NCBI RefSeq assembly: GCF_001650495.1
Contig: NZ_LWCS01000001.1
Location: 124,001-188,000, forward strand
DNA length: 64,000 bases
Source: Mycolicibacterium iranicum
GTDB taxonomy: Bacteria > Actinomycetota > Actinomycetes > Mycobacteriales > Mycobacteriaceae
Direction of reading: 5' to 3'
Shown here one piece after another: positions 37,842 through 47,127 of the stretch (position 1 is its first letter; each line of letters opens with the position of its first letter). Under the pieces are notes generated by a model. That model was given only the letters and a program-made list of their open reading frames with translations, ran no database searches and had not been told where the DNA came from. Made by a program: the position numbers and the translations under genes.

Positions 37842-38306
37842 CCATCAGCGGCAGACCGGCGATTGGACGCTGACCCGCTTGCCTGCTGCCCACCACATGA
37901 TTGCGGACCATACGACGGCCCTCGCAAACGACGCGATCGGAGATGCCCGCCGATCGTGCGATCACCCACACCGCCTGGGCTGACTTCGCCGACAGACCGA
38001 CGCCGAACTATGTCCCGGTCCTGCACCGTAGCCTGCAGTTCGGGCGGAGATCACCGGCGCTGAATCGGCGCGAGCATTGCCCAGGCCACCGGTACTGCAG
38101 ATAACGCACAGGCGAGCCAGCGTCGGCCACCGTCAACTTGTTTGCTGCAGAGTGGCGCCGCGCCGGACACAGTGCCAAATCTGCATGGTCACGGTAACGA
38201 AACGAAACTTGTGGCGATTTAACCTTTTGCTGGCTGCCCACACCCCGATGCGTTTCAATGGACCAGGACGGGCGGGGGCCGACACAAGCTGAATTGAAGG
38301 GGTTTC
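37842..38306. other. Intergenic gap, no gene recognised
   Basis: 465 bp between the GH13 gene and the DUF4185 gene. Short open frames exist in several directions, but none has a recognisable domain, codon pattern or ribosome-binding site. The last 90 bp, with an AT-richer stretch (TTTAACCTTTTGCTGG), are likely to hold the promoter of the downstream gene. Confidence 0.6.
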
Positions 38307-40346
38307 ATGGGTGCCGCAGCGTACGTCGGCCGGATCGGCGCACTAGCCGTCGCGTTGGGCGTCGGATCAGCAGTATTTGCAGGGCAGGGCGTGGCGTGGG
38401 CCGATGACGCCGATTCTTCGGCCGCGGCGCCCTCGTCGTCAGCAACGTCGCAGAGCGATTCCACCGGCGACAGGAAGCTCACCACCAAGAGGGACAGAGA
38501 TTCGGCCGCCGAGTCCGAGGCGTCCGAAGAGTCGGACGAGTCCGAAGACGCCGACACCGACGATGCAGACGAGGATGCCGAGGTCGACGACGCCGACCCG
38601 CAGGACGACAGCGAGACGGACGAGAACTCCGATCCCGCGCCGGAGGACGAGCCGCCGCCCGACAGCGAGGACGAAGCCGAACCTGCCGACGGGTCCGACG
38701 ACGTGCAGCCGGAAACCGAGACGGCCGTCGCGGACGTCGAGGACGCCGTGAAGGTCAAGACCACGAAGGCAACGGCCAAGTCCGACGACCCGGGCGTGCC
38801 CCCGCAGGACTCGACGACGATCACGGTGACCACCGAGGTATCCGCGCCGGCTGCGGCCAGCACGACCACGGTGTCCACCGCCCTGAACACGGAGCGAGAC
38901 GACGAGACGACGGCGACGGCTACGGCGACGAGGCCGAACCTGATCACCGCGATCGTCAACGTGGTGACCAGCATGGTCGACTGGGCACAGCAGAAGGCCG
39001 ACACGCAGCCCGGCGACGCTCCGCAGCCGCCGTTCCTGTGGGCACTGATGGCGTTCGCGCGCCGTGAGCTCGACAACCTGCTCACCGCGCGCACCACCAA
39101 CGCACCGCGCAGCAGTGTCGTCGCACCGACAAGCCTCGCGCTCACCGACGCGACGACCGCCGCAGCGACGGCGGCTGCCAACTCGCCGTGGCTCAACCCC
39201 CAGGTCAGCGCCTCGACAAGATTCATCGACTGGGTGACGGGGCCCAACGCCAACACCGTGGGCCGATTCCAGATCTACGGCACCGACCTCGGCATCATGT
39301 GGGACAACGGCATCGTCGACAACCCGGCCACCCCCGAGATCGAGAAGCGCCAGATCCTGATCGCCTTCGGCGACAGCTTCGGCCTCCCTGGTATGCAGGG
39401 CAGGCACATCTACAACACGCTGTTCCGCAGCAACGACCGCGACCTCTCCGACGGGATCACCATCCCGGACGGAGAGTGGTTCAACGGCAACATGTTCGGG
39501 GGCGCACCGCTGGACGCACCCACCCGGGCCCGGCCGATCATCAACCGGCCCTCGTGGCTGCCCGGTTCGGTGACCCTCATTCCAACCGCGGGCGTCTCGG
39601 TCGTCACGCCCGATGATCCCCTGGCCAGGTTCGGCGTCACGCAGTATGTGAGCTTCATGTCGGTGACCAAGTGGGGTCAGGCCGGCCGCTGGACCACGAA
39701 CTACTCGGCGGTCGCGTACTCCTACGACAACGGCGAGAATTTCGTCGTCGCCCCCCAAAGTGTCCGCTACAACTCGTTTTTGAGCGGCAACCGGAACTTC
39801 CAGCAGTCGGCGTACGTGAAGGGCGACGACGGCTACGTATACGTGTACGGCACCCCCAACGGGCGGCAGGGCGCGGCCTACCTGGCGCGCGTCGCCGAGG
39901 AGAACATCCTCGACGTGTCCGAGTACGAGTACTACAAGAAAGCGTCCTCGGGCTGGTTCGGCAGTAGCACCCCTGCCCGCTGGGTCAAGGGCAGCCCGTC
40001 ATCGGCGTCGGCCATCATCGGCAAGTCCGGAGGATTGTTCGGATTCACCAAGCCCGGCTACACCGTCAGTGAAATGTCCGTCCAGTACAACGAATACCTG
40101 AAAAAGTACGTCGTGCTCTACGGCGATCAGGCCAACAGGATCGTCATGCGCACGTCGGACACCCCGGAGGGACTGTGGTCGGATGCGACGGTGCTGATGA
40201 ACCAGCAGACCGGCGGCATCTATGCGCCGATGCTGCACCCGTGGTCGCCGGCGACCGAGGGCGTCGGCTCGAAGTTGTACTGGAACCTGTCGCTGTGGTC
40301 GGACTACAACGTGATGCTGATGGAGACCGACCTCTCGAAGCTCTAG
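38307..40346 (+). CDS. Secreted DUF4185 domain protein with a long acidic linker
   Basis: A 679-residue protein. The N-terminal signal (YVGRIGALAVALGVGSAVFA, cut near the AWA-DD site at about residue 32) is of a type shared by several mycobacterial exported proteins. Residues about 33-210 are low complexity, dominated by Asp, Glu, Ser, Thr and Pro (ESDESEDADTDDADEDAEVD), probably an extended acidic spacer. The C-terminal part (from about residue 290) is a DUF4185 domain, a predicted beta-propeller: SASTRFIDWVTGPNANTVGR, ILIAFGDSFGLPGMQGRHIY, TTNYSAVAYSYDNGENF. The function is unknown; substrate binding at the cell surface is likely. Confidence 0.85.
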   Translation: MGAAAYVGRIGALAVALGVGSAVFAGQGVAWADDADSSAAAPSSSATSQSDSTGDRKLTTKRDRDSAAESEASEESDESEDADTDDADEDAEVDDADPQDDSETDENSDPAPEDEPPPDSEDEAEPADGSDDVQPETETAVADVEDAVKVKTTKATAKSDDPGVPPQDSTTITVTTEVSAPAAASTTTVSTALNTERDDETTATATATRPNLITAIVNVVTSMVDWAQQKADTQPGDAPQPPFLWALMAFARRELDNLLTARTTNAPRSSVVAPTSLALTDATTAAATAAANSPWLNPQVSASTRFIDWVTGPNANTVGRFQIYGTDLGIMWDNGIVDNPATPEIEKRQILIAFGDSFGLPGMQGRHIYNTLFRSNDRDLSDGITIPDGEWFNGNMFGGAPLDAPTRARPIINRPSWLPGSVTLIPTAGVSVVTPDDPLARFGVTQYVSFMSVTKWGQAGRWTTNYSAVAYSYDNGENFVVAPQSVRYNSFLSGNRNFQQSAYVKGDDGYVYVYGTPNGRQGAAYLARVAEENILDVSEYEYYKKASSGWFGSSTPARWVKGSPSSASAIIGKSGGLFGFTKPGYTVSEMSVQYNEYLKKYVVLYGDQANRIVMRTSDTPEGLWSDATVLMNQQTGGIYAPMLHPWSPATEGVGSKLYWNLSLWSDYNVMLMETDLSKL

Positions 40347-41224
40347 TCGCCGAAGGAGATCGAAGTCTCCGAGCATCCCGTCACCGTCCGTCCTGACGGG
40401 AACATCGCGGGGTCGGCTCCTTCGATGGCCATCTGCCGGTAGTAGGCGCGGTCGCGGTCGGCGGCGCATTCGAAGTTCGCGTTGAGCACTTCGAAGGTGG
40501 CGGGATCGGCGCCGGGGACGGACTCTCCCATCCAGTAGGCGTGATCGTCGTCGACGGCATACGGACCTTCGAGCGGCCGGAACGTGGTCACGTCGGCGCC
40601 AGGTATCTGCGCGTCGAAGTAGAACACCTTCGCGTCGTCGCGGGAGTACGCGCCCTCCAGCACCCGGAACGTGGCGGGCGAAGCGCCCACGATGACGCGG
40701 CCGTTCACGAACACCTCGTCGCTGTCCTTGGCGAACAGGTAATGGTTCTCGTCGGTGATGATGGCGAAATTCGCGGGGTCACGCGACAATACGGCGCCGT
40801 CGGTCCAATACACGTTGACGCTGTCGCGGGACAGGTCGCTGCCGAGGAACGCGAAGTTCGCGGGATCCTCACTGATCGGCTGATCGTGCTGATACACATG
40901 GTCCCGGTCCTTGGAGAATCCGGGACGCTCCAGCAGCTGGAACGAGCCGGCGTCCGCCCCGTCGAGCAGATGTCCGTTGATGTACACGCGCTCGCGATCA
41001 CGGGCATAGGTGCGGTCGAACGCCTCGAATGTGGAGGAATCCGCGCCGTCGACGCGAAAGGCCCTGCCAGGAAACGGATTCAGATAGTAGACCGCATCGT
41101 TGCGGACGTGGTAACCGGCCTCGTCGACAAGTGAGGTCGGCTCGTCGTTGCTGCTGCATCCGCCCAACAGCGCAAGCGCCACCACAAAGACCGGAAGCAC
41201 GGCCGCTGCGAGGAATCTGCGCAC
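40343..41224 (-). CDS. DKNYY-family lipoprotein
   Basis: A 293-residue protein from the GTG at 41224, with a short signal (RRFLAAAVLPVFVVALALLG) and a lipobox cysteine at LGGC near residue 23, predicting an exported lipoprotein. The mature part consists of DKNYY-type repeats of about 35 residues, for example DRTYARDRERVYINGHLLDG, RDSVNVYWTDGAVLSRDPAN and RDDAKVFYFDAQIPGADVTT. The repeats make a beta-sheet-like scaffold of unknown role. A longer frame starting at 41257 would run into the upstream gene's stop region. It shares CTAG with the DUF4185 gene and follows the VanX-like gene by 16 nt. Confidence 0.82.
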   Translation of the reverse strand: MRRFLAAAVLPVFVVALALLGGCSSNDEPTSLVDEAGYHVRNDAVYYLNPFPGRAFRVDGADSSTFEAFDRTYARDRERVYINGHLLDGADAGSFQLLERPGFSKDRDHVYQHDQPISEDPANFAFLGSDLSRDSVNVYWTDGAVLSRDPANFAIITDENHYLFAKDSDEVFVNGRVIVGASPATFRVLEGAYSRDDAKVFYFDAQIPGADVTTFRPLEGPYAVDDDHAYWMGESVPGADPATFEVLNANFECAADRDRAYYRQMAIEGADPAMFPSGRTVTGCSETSISFGD

Positions 41225-41240
41225 ACGACCATCGAAGCAT

Positions 41241-41906
41241 CTAGTCGACGGGCACATCGAGAATCGGACGTTCCACTGCCGCGCCCGGGCCGTCGAAATG
41301 CCACCATTCCCCGTCGTAGACCGTGAATCCGCCCGTGGTCATCGCGTCCCTGAGACGGGCCCGGTTCGCCTGGGCCGTAGCACTGACGCCGTCGGTGGCA
41401 TACGCGAGGCTGCGTTCGGTGAAGTCGTCGAAGCCGGTCCCCATGTCCACCAGACCATCCGCGTCGGCGATCGTGACATCCACCGATCGTCCCGCGACAT
41501 GACTGCGGGCGAACTGGCCGGGGCGCGCGACCCACGCCGGGTTGGGCACCGCATCGAACATCCTCACCTGCACCGCGTGCGGACGGTAGCAGTCCCAGAA
41601 CACCAGCCGTTCACCGCGCGCACGCAGCAGGTTCGCCGCCGTCTCCAGGCCCGGCGCCAGCGACTCGTGCACCAGGCACCGGGCCCCCGGCGGGTAGAGC
41701 GGCACCCCGACGAAGTTGTCCGCCGTCGCGTACCGCAGATCAATCACCGCGTCGGAGACCACGCTGCGCACATCGACGAATCCCGCCGCCAGTGCGGAGT
41801 CCGACACCGGTGGGATCGGCGCCGCCGCACCGGTGGCGGAAGGACCTGCCGCGGCGACGACGGCCAGGGCGCCAATGACGAAGTAGCGCAGGGCGAAAAC
41901 GCTCAT
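41241..41906 (-). CDS. Exported D-alanyl-D-alanine dipeptidase, VanX/DdpX-like
   Basis: A 221-residue zinc peptidase starting at the ATG at 41906, with an N-terminal signal (RYFVIGALAVVAAAGPSATG, mature from about residue 29). Zinc ligands fall in SHVAGRSVDVTIAD and EWWHF, with the family's YATADNFVG and FWDCYRPHAVQVRMF. It would cleave D-Ala-D-Ala dipeptide released from cell wall turnover; here it appears secreted, unlike the cytoplasmic VanX of resistance clusters. No resistance regulator is near. It is the first gene of a pair with the DKNYY lipoprotein. Confidence 0.88.
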   Translation of the reverse strand: MSVFALRYFVIGALAVVAAAGPSATGAAAPIPPVSDSALAAGFVDVRSVVSDAVIDLRYATADNFVGVPLYPPGARCLVHESLAPGLETAANLLRARGERLVFWDCYRPHAVQVRMFDAVPNPAWVARPGQFARSHVAGRSVDVTIADADGLVDMGTGFDDFTERSLAYATDGVSATAQANRARLRDAMTTGGFTVYDGEWWHFDGPGAAVERPILDVPVD

Positions 41907-41968
41907 CCTGAGAACTGTAGAGGCCCTCGGCCCCGGGCCCGATACTTTGGCGGGCATACACTGCGGTC

Positions 41969-43084
41969 GTGCGCGACGTCCTCGACGAGTTGCTGCGGGT
42001 CTGGCGGGCCGGCGGCACCGCCGGGCTGTCGACCGTGGTGCGCACGATGAGATCCGCGCCGCGCCCGCCCGGCGCGGCAATGGTGGTGTCCCCGGCTGGC
42101 ACCGTCGCCGGTTCGGTGTCGGGCGGGTGTGTGGAGGGCGCGGTCTACGAGACGGCCAACGAGGTCCTCGTCAGCGGAACTCCCGAACTGCAGCGCTACG
42201 GCGTCAGCGACGACGACGCGTTCGCCGTGGGCCTGACATGTGGCGGAATCATCGACATCTTCACCGAGCCGGTGTCGCGCAACACTTTTCCGGAGTTGCA
42301 GGACGTCGCCGACGACATCGCGGCGCACCGCCCGGTCGCGATCGCCACGGTCATCGAGCATCCCGACCCTAGCCGCATCGGGAAGCGGTTGATCGTCGGC
42401 ACGGAATCGCGGCACGGCTCGGTGGGTTCATCGCGTGCCGACGACGCGGTGGGCGACGATGCGCGCGGACTTCTGCTGGCGGGCACATCGACGGTCCTGA
42501 CCTACGGACCCGACGGCCAGCGCCAGGAGGCGGGGATGGAGGTGTTCGTCTCAAGCCACGCTCCACGGCCGCGCATGCTGGTGTTCGGTGCCATCGACTT
42601 CGCGTCGGCGCTCGCGCGGCAGGCGGCGTTCCTGGGCTACCGGGTGACGGTCTGCGATGCCCGGCCGGTCTTCGCGACCGCCGCGCGCTTTCCCGACGCC
42701 GAAGAGGTCGTCGTCGAGTGGCCGAACCGCTATCTGGCCGCTCAGATCGCGGAGGGTGCCATCGACTCGCGCACCGCGATCTGCGTGCTGACCCACGACC
42801 CGAAGTTCGATGTGCCCGTCCTGGAGGTCGCGCTGCGCCTGCCCGACGTGGGCTACATCGGCGTGATGGGTTCGCGGCGCACCCACGACGACCGGATGAG
42901 GCGGCTACGGGAAGCAGGCCTGACCGACGGCGAGATGGCGCGGCTGGCGAGCCCGATCGGCCTGGATCTGGGGGCCCGAACGCCCGAGGAGACGGCCGTC
43001 TCGATCGCCGCAGAGATCATCGCGCGCCGCTGGGACGGAAGCGGGCGGCCCCTCACCGAGACCAATGGACGGATCCACCACTAG
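41969..43084 (+). CDS. XdhC/CoxI-family molybdenum cofactor maturation protein
   Basis: A 371-residue protein from the GTG at 41969. The N-terminal XdhC_CoxI domain (VLDELLRVWRAGGTAGLSTV, VSPAGTVAGSVSGGCVEGAV) binds molybdenum cofactor and helps its sulphuration. The C-terminal NAD(P)-binding-like XdhC_C domain carries GYIGVMGSRRTHDDRMRRLR and GLDLGARTPEETAVSIAAEI. Its position just before the coxL-G-M-S genes fits a dedicated maturation factor for that hydroxylase. The gap of 79 nt to coxL may hold a separate start. Confidence 0.9.
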   Translation: MRDVLDELLRVWRAGGTAGLSTVVRTMRSAPRPPGAAMVVSPAGTVAGSVSGGCVEGAVYETANEVLVSGTPELQRYGVSDDDAFAVGLTCGGIIDIFTEPVSRNTFPELQDVADDIAAHRPVAIATVIEHPDPSRIGKRLIVGTESRHGSVGSSRADDAVGDDARGLLLAGTSTVLTYGPDGQRQEAGMEVFVSSHAPRPRMLVFGAIDFASALARQAAFLGYRVTVCDARPVFATAARFPDAEEVVVEWPNRYLAAQIAEGAIDSRTAICVLTHDPKFDVPVLEVALRLPDVGYIGVMGSRRTHDDRMRRLREAGLTDGEMARLASPIGLDLGARTPEETAVSIAAEIIARRWDGSGRPLTETNGRIHH

Positions 43085-43163
43085 GCGTGAGACAAAGCCT
43101 ATGGAAATGTCGCTCTCGAATGCGATAACGTCACTCTTCGAAGCCCGAGGAGTGTGATCGCAC

Positions 43164-45515
43164 GTGCCTGACACCGTGGTCGAACCCGCCGACGCCGTCA
43201 CGACCCGCTATGCCGGCCAACGCGTCCCCCGCGTGGAAGACAGCCGCCTCCTCACGGGTCACGGCCGGTTTGTCGACGACATCAGCCGTCCCGGGATGCT
43301 GCACGCGTGCTTTGTGCGCAGTCCGTTTGCTCGCGCCACCATCAACGGGATCGACGCGTCGGCGGCACTCGCCCTCCCGGGCGTGCACGCGGTGTTCACC
43401 GCCGCCGAGCTCAATCCCGACGTGTGCGAGGCCTGGCATGCGGTCGCCGGAAAGGACGTCCCCGATACCCCGCGTCCGCCGCTGGCCGAGGGCGAGGTCA
43501 AGTTCGTGGGCGACCCCGTCGCTCTGGTCGTCGCCGACAGTCGCTACCTCGCCGAGGACGCCGTCGACCTCGTCGACGTGGATTACGAACCGTTGCCTGC
43601 CATCGCCGACTTCCGCAAAGCCATCGGAGGCACCGAATCGGGCGTCCCCGTCGTCCATGACGCGTACCCGGACAACGTCGCAGGCGGCATGGGCGGAATG
43701 CCCCCCGACGAGGAACTCTTCGCCTCGGCAGCGCACGTCGTCGAGGAACGCATCTATCAGCAGATGTACGTCCCGGTGCCGATGGAGACCCGCGGCATGG
43801 TCGTCGAATGGACGCCGACGACCTCGGAGCTCACGGTCTGGGCGTCCACCCAGACCCCGCACGAGTTGCGGGCGTTCGCCGCCCGACTGCTCGGCATCCC
43901 GGCCCAGGGTGTTCGGGTGATCATGCGCGACACCGGCGGCGCCTTCGGCCAGAAGGTGGTCCCGATGCGGGAGGACATGTGCATCCTGCTGGCCGCCCGC
44001 AAGGTGCCCGCTGCGCTGAAGTGGATCGAGGACCGGCGCGAGAACCTGATGTCGGCGGGGCAGTCCCGCCACGTCGACGGCACCGTGCGGATGGCGTTCG
44101 ACTCCGACGGCAAGATCCTGGCCGCCGACATCGACTTCATCCAGGACGTCGGCTCCTACCCGACTCCCTATCCCGTGCTCACCACCGCGGCGATCGGCAT
44201 GTTCTTCCCCGGTCCGTACCGCGTGCCCAAGGCCAGCTTCAACTACAAGACTGTCTTCTCCAACACCCCTGGGCTGCATGCTTACCGAGGTCCTTGGCAG
44301 TACGAAACCCTCACCAGGGAAATTCTTCTCGACTGCGCCGCCCGCAAGATCGGGATGGATCCCGTCGAACTGCGCAGGATCAACATCCTGCGCGGCGACG
44401 AGATGCCGTTCTTCAACCCCAACGGCATGCCGTACGACAACTGCGCTCCGGCAGACACATTCGAGCAGGCCGTCAAGATCCTCGACCACGAGGGCTTCCG
44501 CAAGGAGCAGGCCGACGCGCTGGCCGAGGGCCGCTACATCGGGCTCGGCTTCTCCGCCTACATCGAGCCCACCGGCGCGGCCACCGGCCATCTGGCCACC
44601 GAGGGCGCGACGGTCCGGATGGAATCCACCGGCAAGATCAACGTGTACGTCAACGGCGGCTCGGCAGGAAACAGCATCGAGACAACGGTCGTGCAGCTCA
44701 CCGCAGATGCGTTGGGCGCCAATATCGACGACGTTTCGGCCATTCAGGGCGACACCGCGGTCACACCGTACGGCGCAGGAACGCAGGGCAGCCGCAGCGG
44801 ACCGATGACCGCGGGAGCCGTCAACGAGGCGGGGTCGATCCTGAGAGAGCAGATCCTCGCCATCGCCGCGCAGATCCTCGGCGCGGAAACCGACGACATC
44901 GAGCTGGCCTATTCGCGCGCCACCGTCCGCAGCGACCCGGACAAGAGCGTCAGCTTCGCCGACATCGCCTACCGGTCCTACTACGAACCCGGACAGCTCG
45001 GCGGCGTCAACCCGACGCTGGAGGCGACCGCCCGGTTCAACTCGCAGGCGATGATCCACTGGGCCAACGCGACTCACGTGTGCACCTGCGAGGTCGACGT
45101 CGAGACCGGCCACGTGACACTGACCCGCTACATCGTCAGCGAGGACGTCGGCCCCATGATCAACCCGAACGTCGTGGAGGGCCAGGTCGCCGGAGGCACC
45201 GTCCAGGGCATCGGCGGCGCGCTGCTGGAAAAGCTCGCCTACGACGAGGCGGGTAATCCGGTGGCGTCGACGTTCGTCGACTATCTGCTGCCCACCGCCA
45301 CCGAGGTACCACCCATCGAATTCGGCCACGTCGAGATCCCGGGGCCCGGGGTCGGCGGATACAAGGGTGCCGGCGAAGGCGGAGCGATCGGCTCGCCGCC
45401 CGCGGTGATCAACGCGATCAACGACGCCCTGGCTCCCCTCGGCGTCACACTGACCCAATTGCCCGCCACGCCGGCGACGATCGTCGAGCTCATCGAGGCC
45501 GGAAAGGACCACTGA
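43164..45515 (+). CDS. coxL: Molybdenum hydroxylase large subunit, CoxL-like
   Basis: A 783-residue large subunit of the xanthine-oxidase/CO-dehydrogenase family (residues about 20-130 aldehyde-oxidase a/b domain, then the molybdopterin domain). The active-site loop is AYRGPWQYE (373-381), so the form I CO-dehydrogenase motif AYRCSFR is absent and CO oxidation is not predicted. The catalytic glutamate is in YKGAGEGGAIGSPPAVI. It should hydroxylate an aromatic or N-heterocyclic substrate or an aldehyde. The GTG at 43164 follows GAGGAG. It is co-translated with coxG, 2 nt apart. Confidence 0.88.
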   Translation: MPDTVVEPADAVTTRYAGQRVPRVEDSRLLTGHGRFVDDISRPGMLHACFVRSPFARATINGIDASAALALPGVHAVFTAAELNPDVCEAWHAVAGKDVPDTPRPPLAEGEVKFVGDPVALVVADSRYLAEDAVDLVDVDYEPLPAIADFRKAIGGTESGVPVVHDAYPDNVAGGMGGMPPDEELFASAAHVVEERIYQQMYVPVPMETRGMVVEWTPTTSELTVWASTQTPHELRAFAARLLGIPAQGVRVIMRDTGGAFGQKVVPMREDMCILLAARKVPAALKWIEDRRENLMSAGQSRHVDGTVRMAFDSDGKILAADIDFIQDVGSYPTPYPVLTTAAIGMFFPGPYRVPKASFNYKTVFSNTPGLHAYRGPWQYETLTREILLDCAARKIGMDPVELRRINILRGDEMPFFNPNGMPYDNCAPADTFEQAVKILDHEGFRKEQADALAEGRYIGLGFSAYIEPTGAATGHLATEGATVRMESTGKINVYVNGGSAGNSIETTVVQLTADALGANIDDVSAIQGDTAVTPYGAGTQGSRSGPMTAGAVNEAGSILREQILAIAAQILGAETDDIELAYSRATVRSDPDKSVSFADIAYRSYYEPGQLGGVNPTLEATARFNSQAMIHWANATHVCTCEVDVETGHVTLTRYIVSEDVGPMINPNVVEGQVAGGTVQGIGGALLEKLAYDEAGNPVASTFVDYLLPTATEVPPIEFGHVEIPGPGVGGYKGAGEGGAIGSPPAVINAINDALAPLGVTLTQLPATPATIVELIEAGKDH

Positions 45516-45517
45516 CA

Positions 45518-46237
45518 GTGGAACTGAACAACGAATTCCGGGTCGCGGTGCCCACCGCGAAAGTCTGGGAGGTCTTCACCGACGTGGAGCGGGTGGCTCC
45601 CTGTCTGCCCGGCGCCACCCTGCTTTCGGTCGAGGGTGACACCTTCAACGGGGCCGTCAAGGTCAAAGTCGGTCCGATCACGGTGTCCTATAAGGGGGTT
45701 GCCACCTACAAGGAGAAGGACGTCGCGGGACAGCGGATCGTGCTGCGGGCCGAGGGCAAGGAGGCTCGGGGCAACGGCACCGCGGCGGCGACCGTGACCG
45801 CACAACTCAAGGACGAGGGCGGCTCGACCCACGTCGATATCACCACCGACCTCGCGATCTCCGGCAAAGCTGCCCAGTTCGGGCGGTCGGTGCTGGCCGA
45901 CGTATCGGGCAACCTCATCGCGCAGTTCGCCCGCAGCCTGGAAGCCGAGCTGCTCGGCGGTACGCAACCGGCGACCACGTCGACACCCTCCGTCGCTTCG
46001 CCCGCCCAAGGCGCGCCGACAGCCGAAACAGCCACCGCCGCAGCTCAACCCGCCACCGATTCCGTCGACCTACTGAAGGTCGTCGCCCTACCGCTGGCCA
46101 AACGGTTCGCCCCGGCAATCGCCGCGGCGGGTGCGGCGGGCGCGATCGGCTACCTGATCGGGAGAAGGCGACGCAAAACGAACACGGCCGCGCTCTCCGA
46201 CGACCTCCAGGCCGTCCTCGCCAGGCTGTTGTCATGA
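45518..46237 (+). CDS. coxG: CoxG-like SRPBCC protein, membrane-tail anchored
   Basis: A 239-residue protein. Residues about 1-145 are a CoxG/SRPBCC (START-like) domain: LNNEFRVAVPTAKVWEVFTD, VAPCLPGATLLSVEGDTFNG, DITTDLAISGKAAQFGRSVL. A Pro/Thr/Ala linker (about 150-185) leads to a hydrophobic C-terminal segment (APAIAAAGAAGAIGYLIGR) followed by basic residues, a tail anchor. CoxG proteins help attach the enzyme to the membrane. It starts at a GTG 2 nt after coxL; its stop overlaps the coxM start. Confidence 0.88.
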   Translation: MELNNEFRVAVPTAKVWEVFTDVERVAPCLPGATLLSVEGDTFNGAVKVKVGPITVSYKGVATYKEKDVAGQRIVLRAEGKEARGNGTAAATVTAQLKDEGGSTHVDITTDLAISGKAAQFGRSVLADVSGNLIAQFARSLEAELLGGTQPATTSTPSVASPAQGAPTAETATAAAQPATDSVDLLKVVALPLAKRFAPAIAAAGAAGAIGYLIGRRRRKTNTAALSDDLQAVLARLLS

Positions 46238-47127
46238 AAGCCGCACCGTTCGCCTACCACCGCCCCGAGTCCGTCGCAGACGCGGCGGCACTGCTCGGCG
46301 AGTACGGGGACGAGGCGAAGATCCTCGCGGGCGGCCAGAGCCTGGTCCCGATGCTGGCGATGCGCCTCACACATTTCGAGAACCTGATCGACATCTCCCG
46401 CATCGAGGAGCTGCGCAACATCGAGATTCGTGACGACACCGTGCGGATCGGCGCGGGCACACCTCACGCGTTCGTCGGTATGGACGACGAAGTCGCCGAA
46501 TCGGTTCCGCTGCTGACCCTTTCGACCCCGCACATCGGCCACTTCCAGATCCGCACCAGGGGCACGCTCGGCGGGGCGATCGCGCATGCCGACCCTGCGG
46601 CCGAATACGCCGCTGTCGCCGTCGCTCTCGACGCTGTGGTCGAGGCGACGTCCACGCGCGGCACCCGCAGGATTGCGGCAACGGACTTCTTCACCGGCCT
46701 ATGGGAGACGTCCCTGGCGTCCGACGAGATCGTCACGGCCGTCGCCTTCCCGGCGTGGTCGGGACGGTGCGGTTTCTCCGTGCAGGAGTTCGCGCGACGT
46801 CACGGTGATTTCGCGATCGCAGGCGCGACGGTCGCGGTCGAACTCGACGACCATGACACAGTGCTGCGCTGCGGGATCGGTTTGCTCGGCATGGGGTCCA
46901 CGCCCCAGCGCGGCACGCCGGCGGAGTCCGCGATCGTCGGCAGGCCCGTCGGCGACATCTCGGCCGAGGAATTCGGAAAGCTGGCGGTCTCGGCACTTGA
47001 GGACGTCCCCGCCGACCTGCAGGGTTCGGCGGCCTACCGATCGAAAGTCTGCGCCACGATGGTCGCGCGGGCATGGGCCGAGGCAACCACAGCGGCTGTG
47101 GAAACGAGGGAGGCAATCAATGCATGA
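46234..47127 (+). CDS. coxM: Molybdenum hydroxylase FAD subunit, CoxM-like
   Basis: A 297-residue subunit with the FAD signature KILAGGQSLVPMLAMRLTHF and the second contact TRGTLGGAIAHADPAAEYAA. It passes electrons from the iron-sulphur subunit to FAD. The ATG at 46234 overlaps the coxG stop by 4 nt (ATGA), and its stop overlaps the coxS start by 8 nt (ATGCATGA). The tight overlaps show co-translation of the whole set. Confidence 0.93.
   Translation: MKAAPFAYHRPESVADAAALLGEYGDEAKILAGGQSLVPMLAMRLTHFENLIDISRIEELRNIEIRDDTVRIGAGTPHAFVGMDDEVAESVPLLTLSTPHIGHFQIRTRGTLGGAIAHADPAAEYAAVAVALDAVVEATSTRGTRRIAATDFFTGLWETSLASDEIVTAVAFPAWSGRCGFSVQEFARRHGDFAIAGATVAVELDDHDTVLRCGIGLLGMGSTPQRGTPAESAIVGRPVGDISAEEFGKLAVSALEDVPADLQGSAAYRSKVCATMVARAWAEATTAAVETREAINA

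Noticed and set aside
41241..41906. The VanX-like gene considered as part of a glycopeptide-resistance cluster
   Set aside because: No vanH, vanA/B-type ligase or VanRS pair is near, and the protein appears to be exported.
43131..45512. A 793-codon minus-strand frame antisense to coxL
   Set aside because: The plus strand encodes a complete molybdenum-hydroxylase subunit with all motifs; the antisense product is low in complexity and has no recognisable domain.
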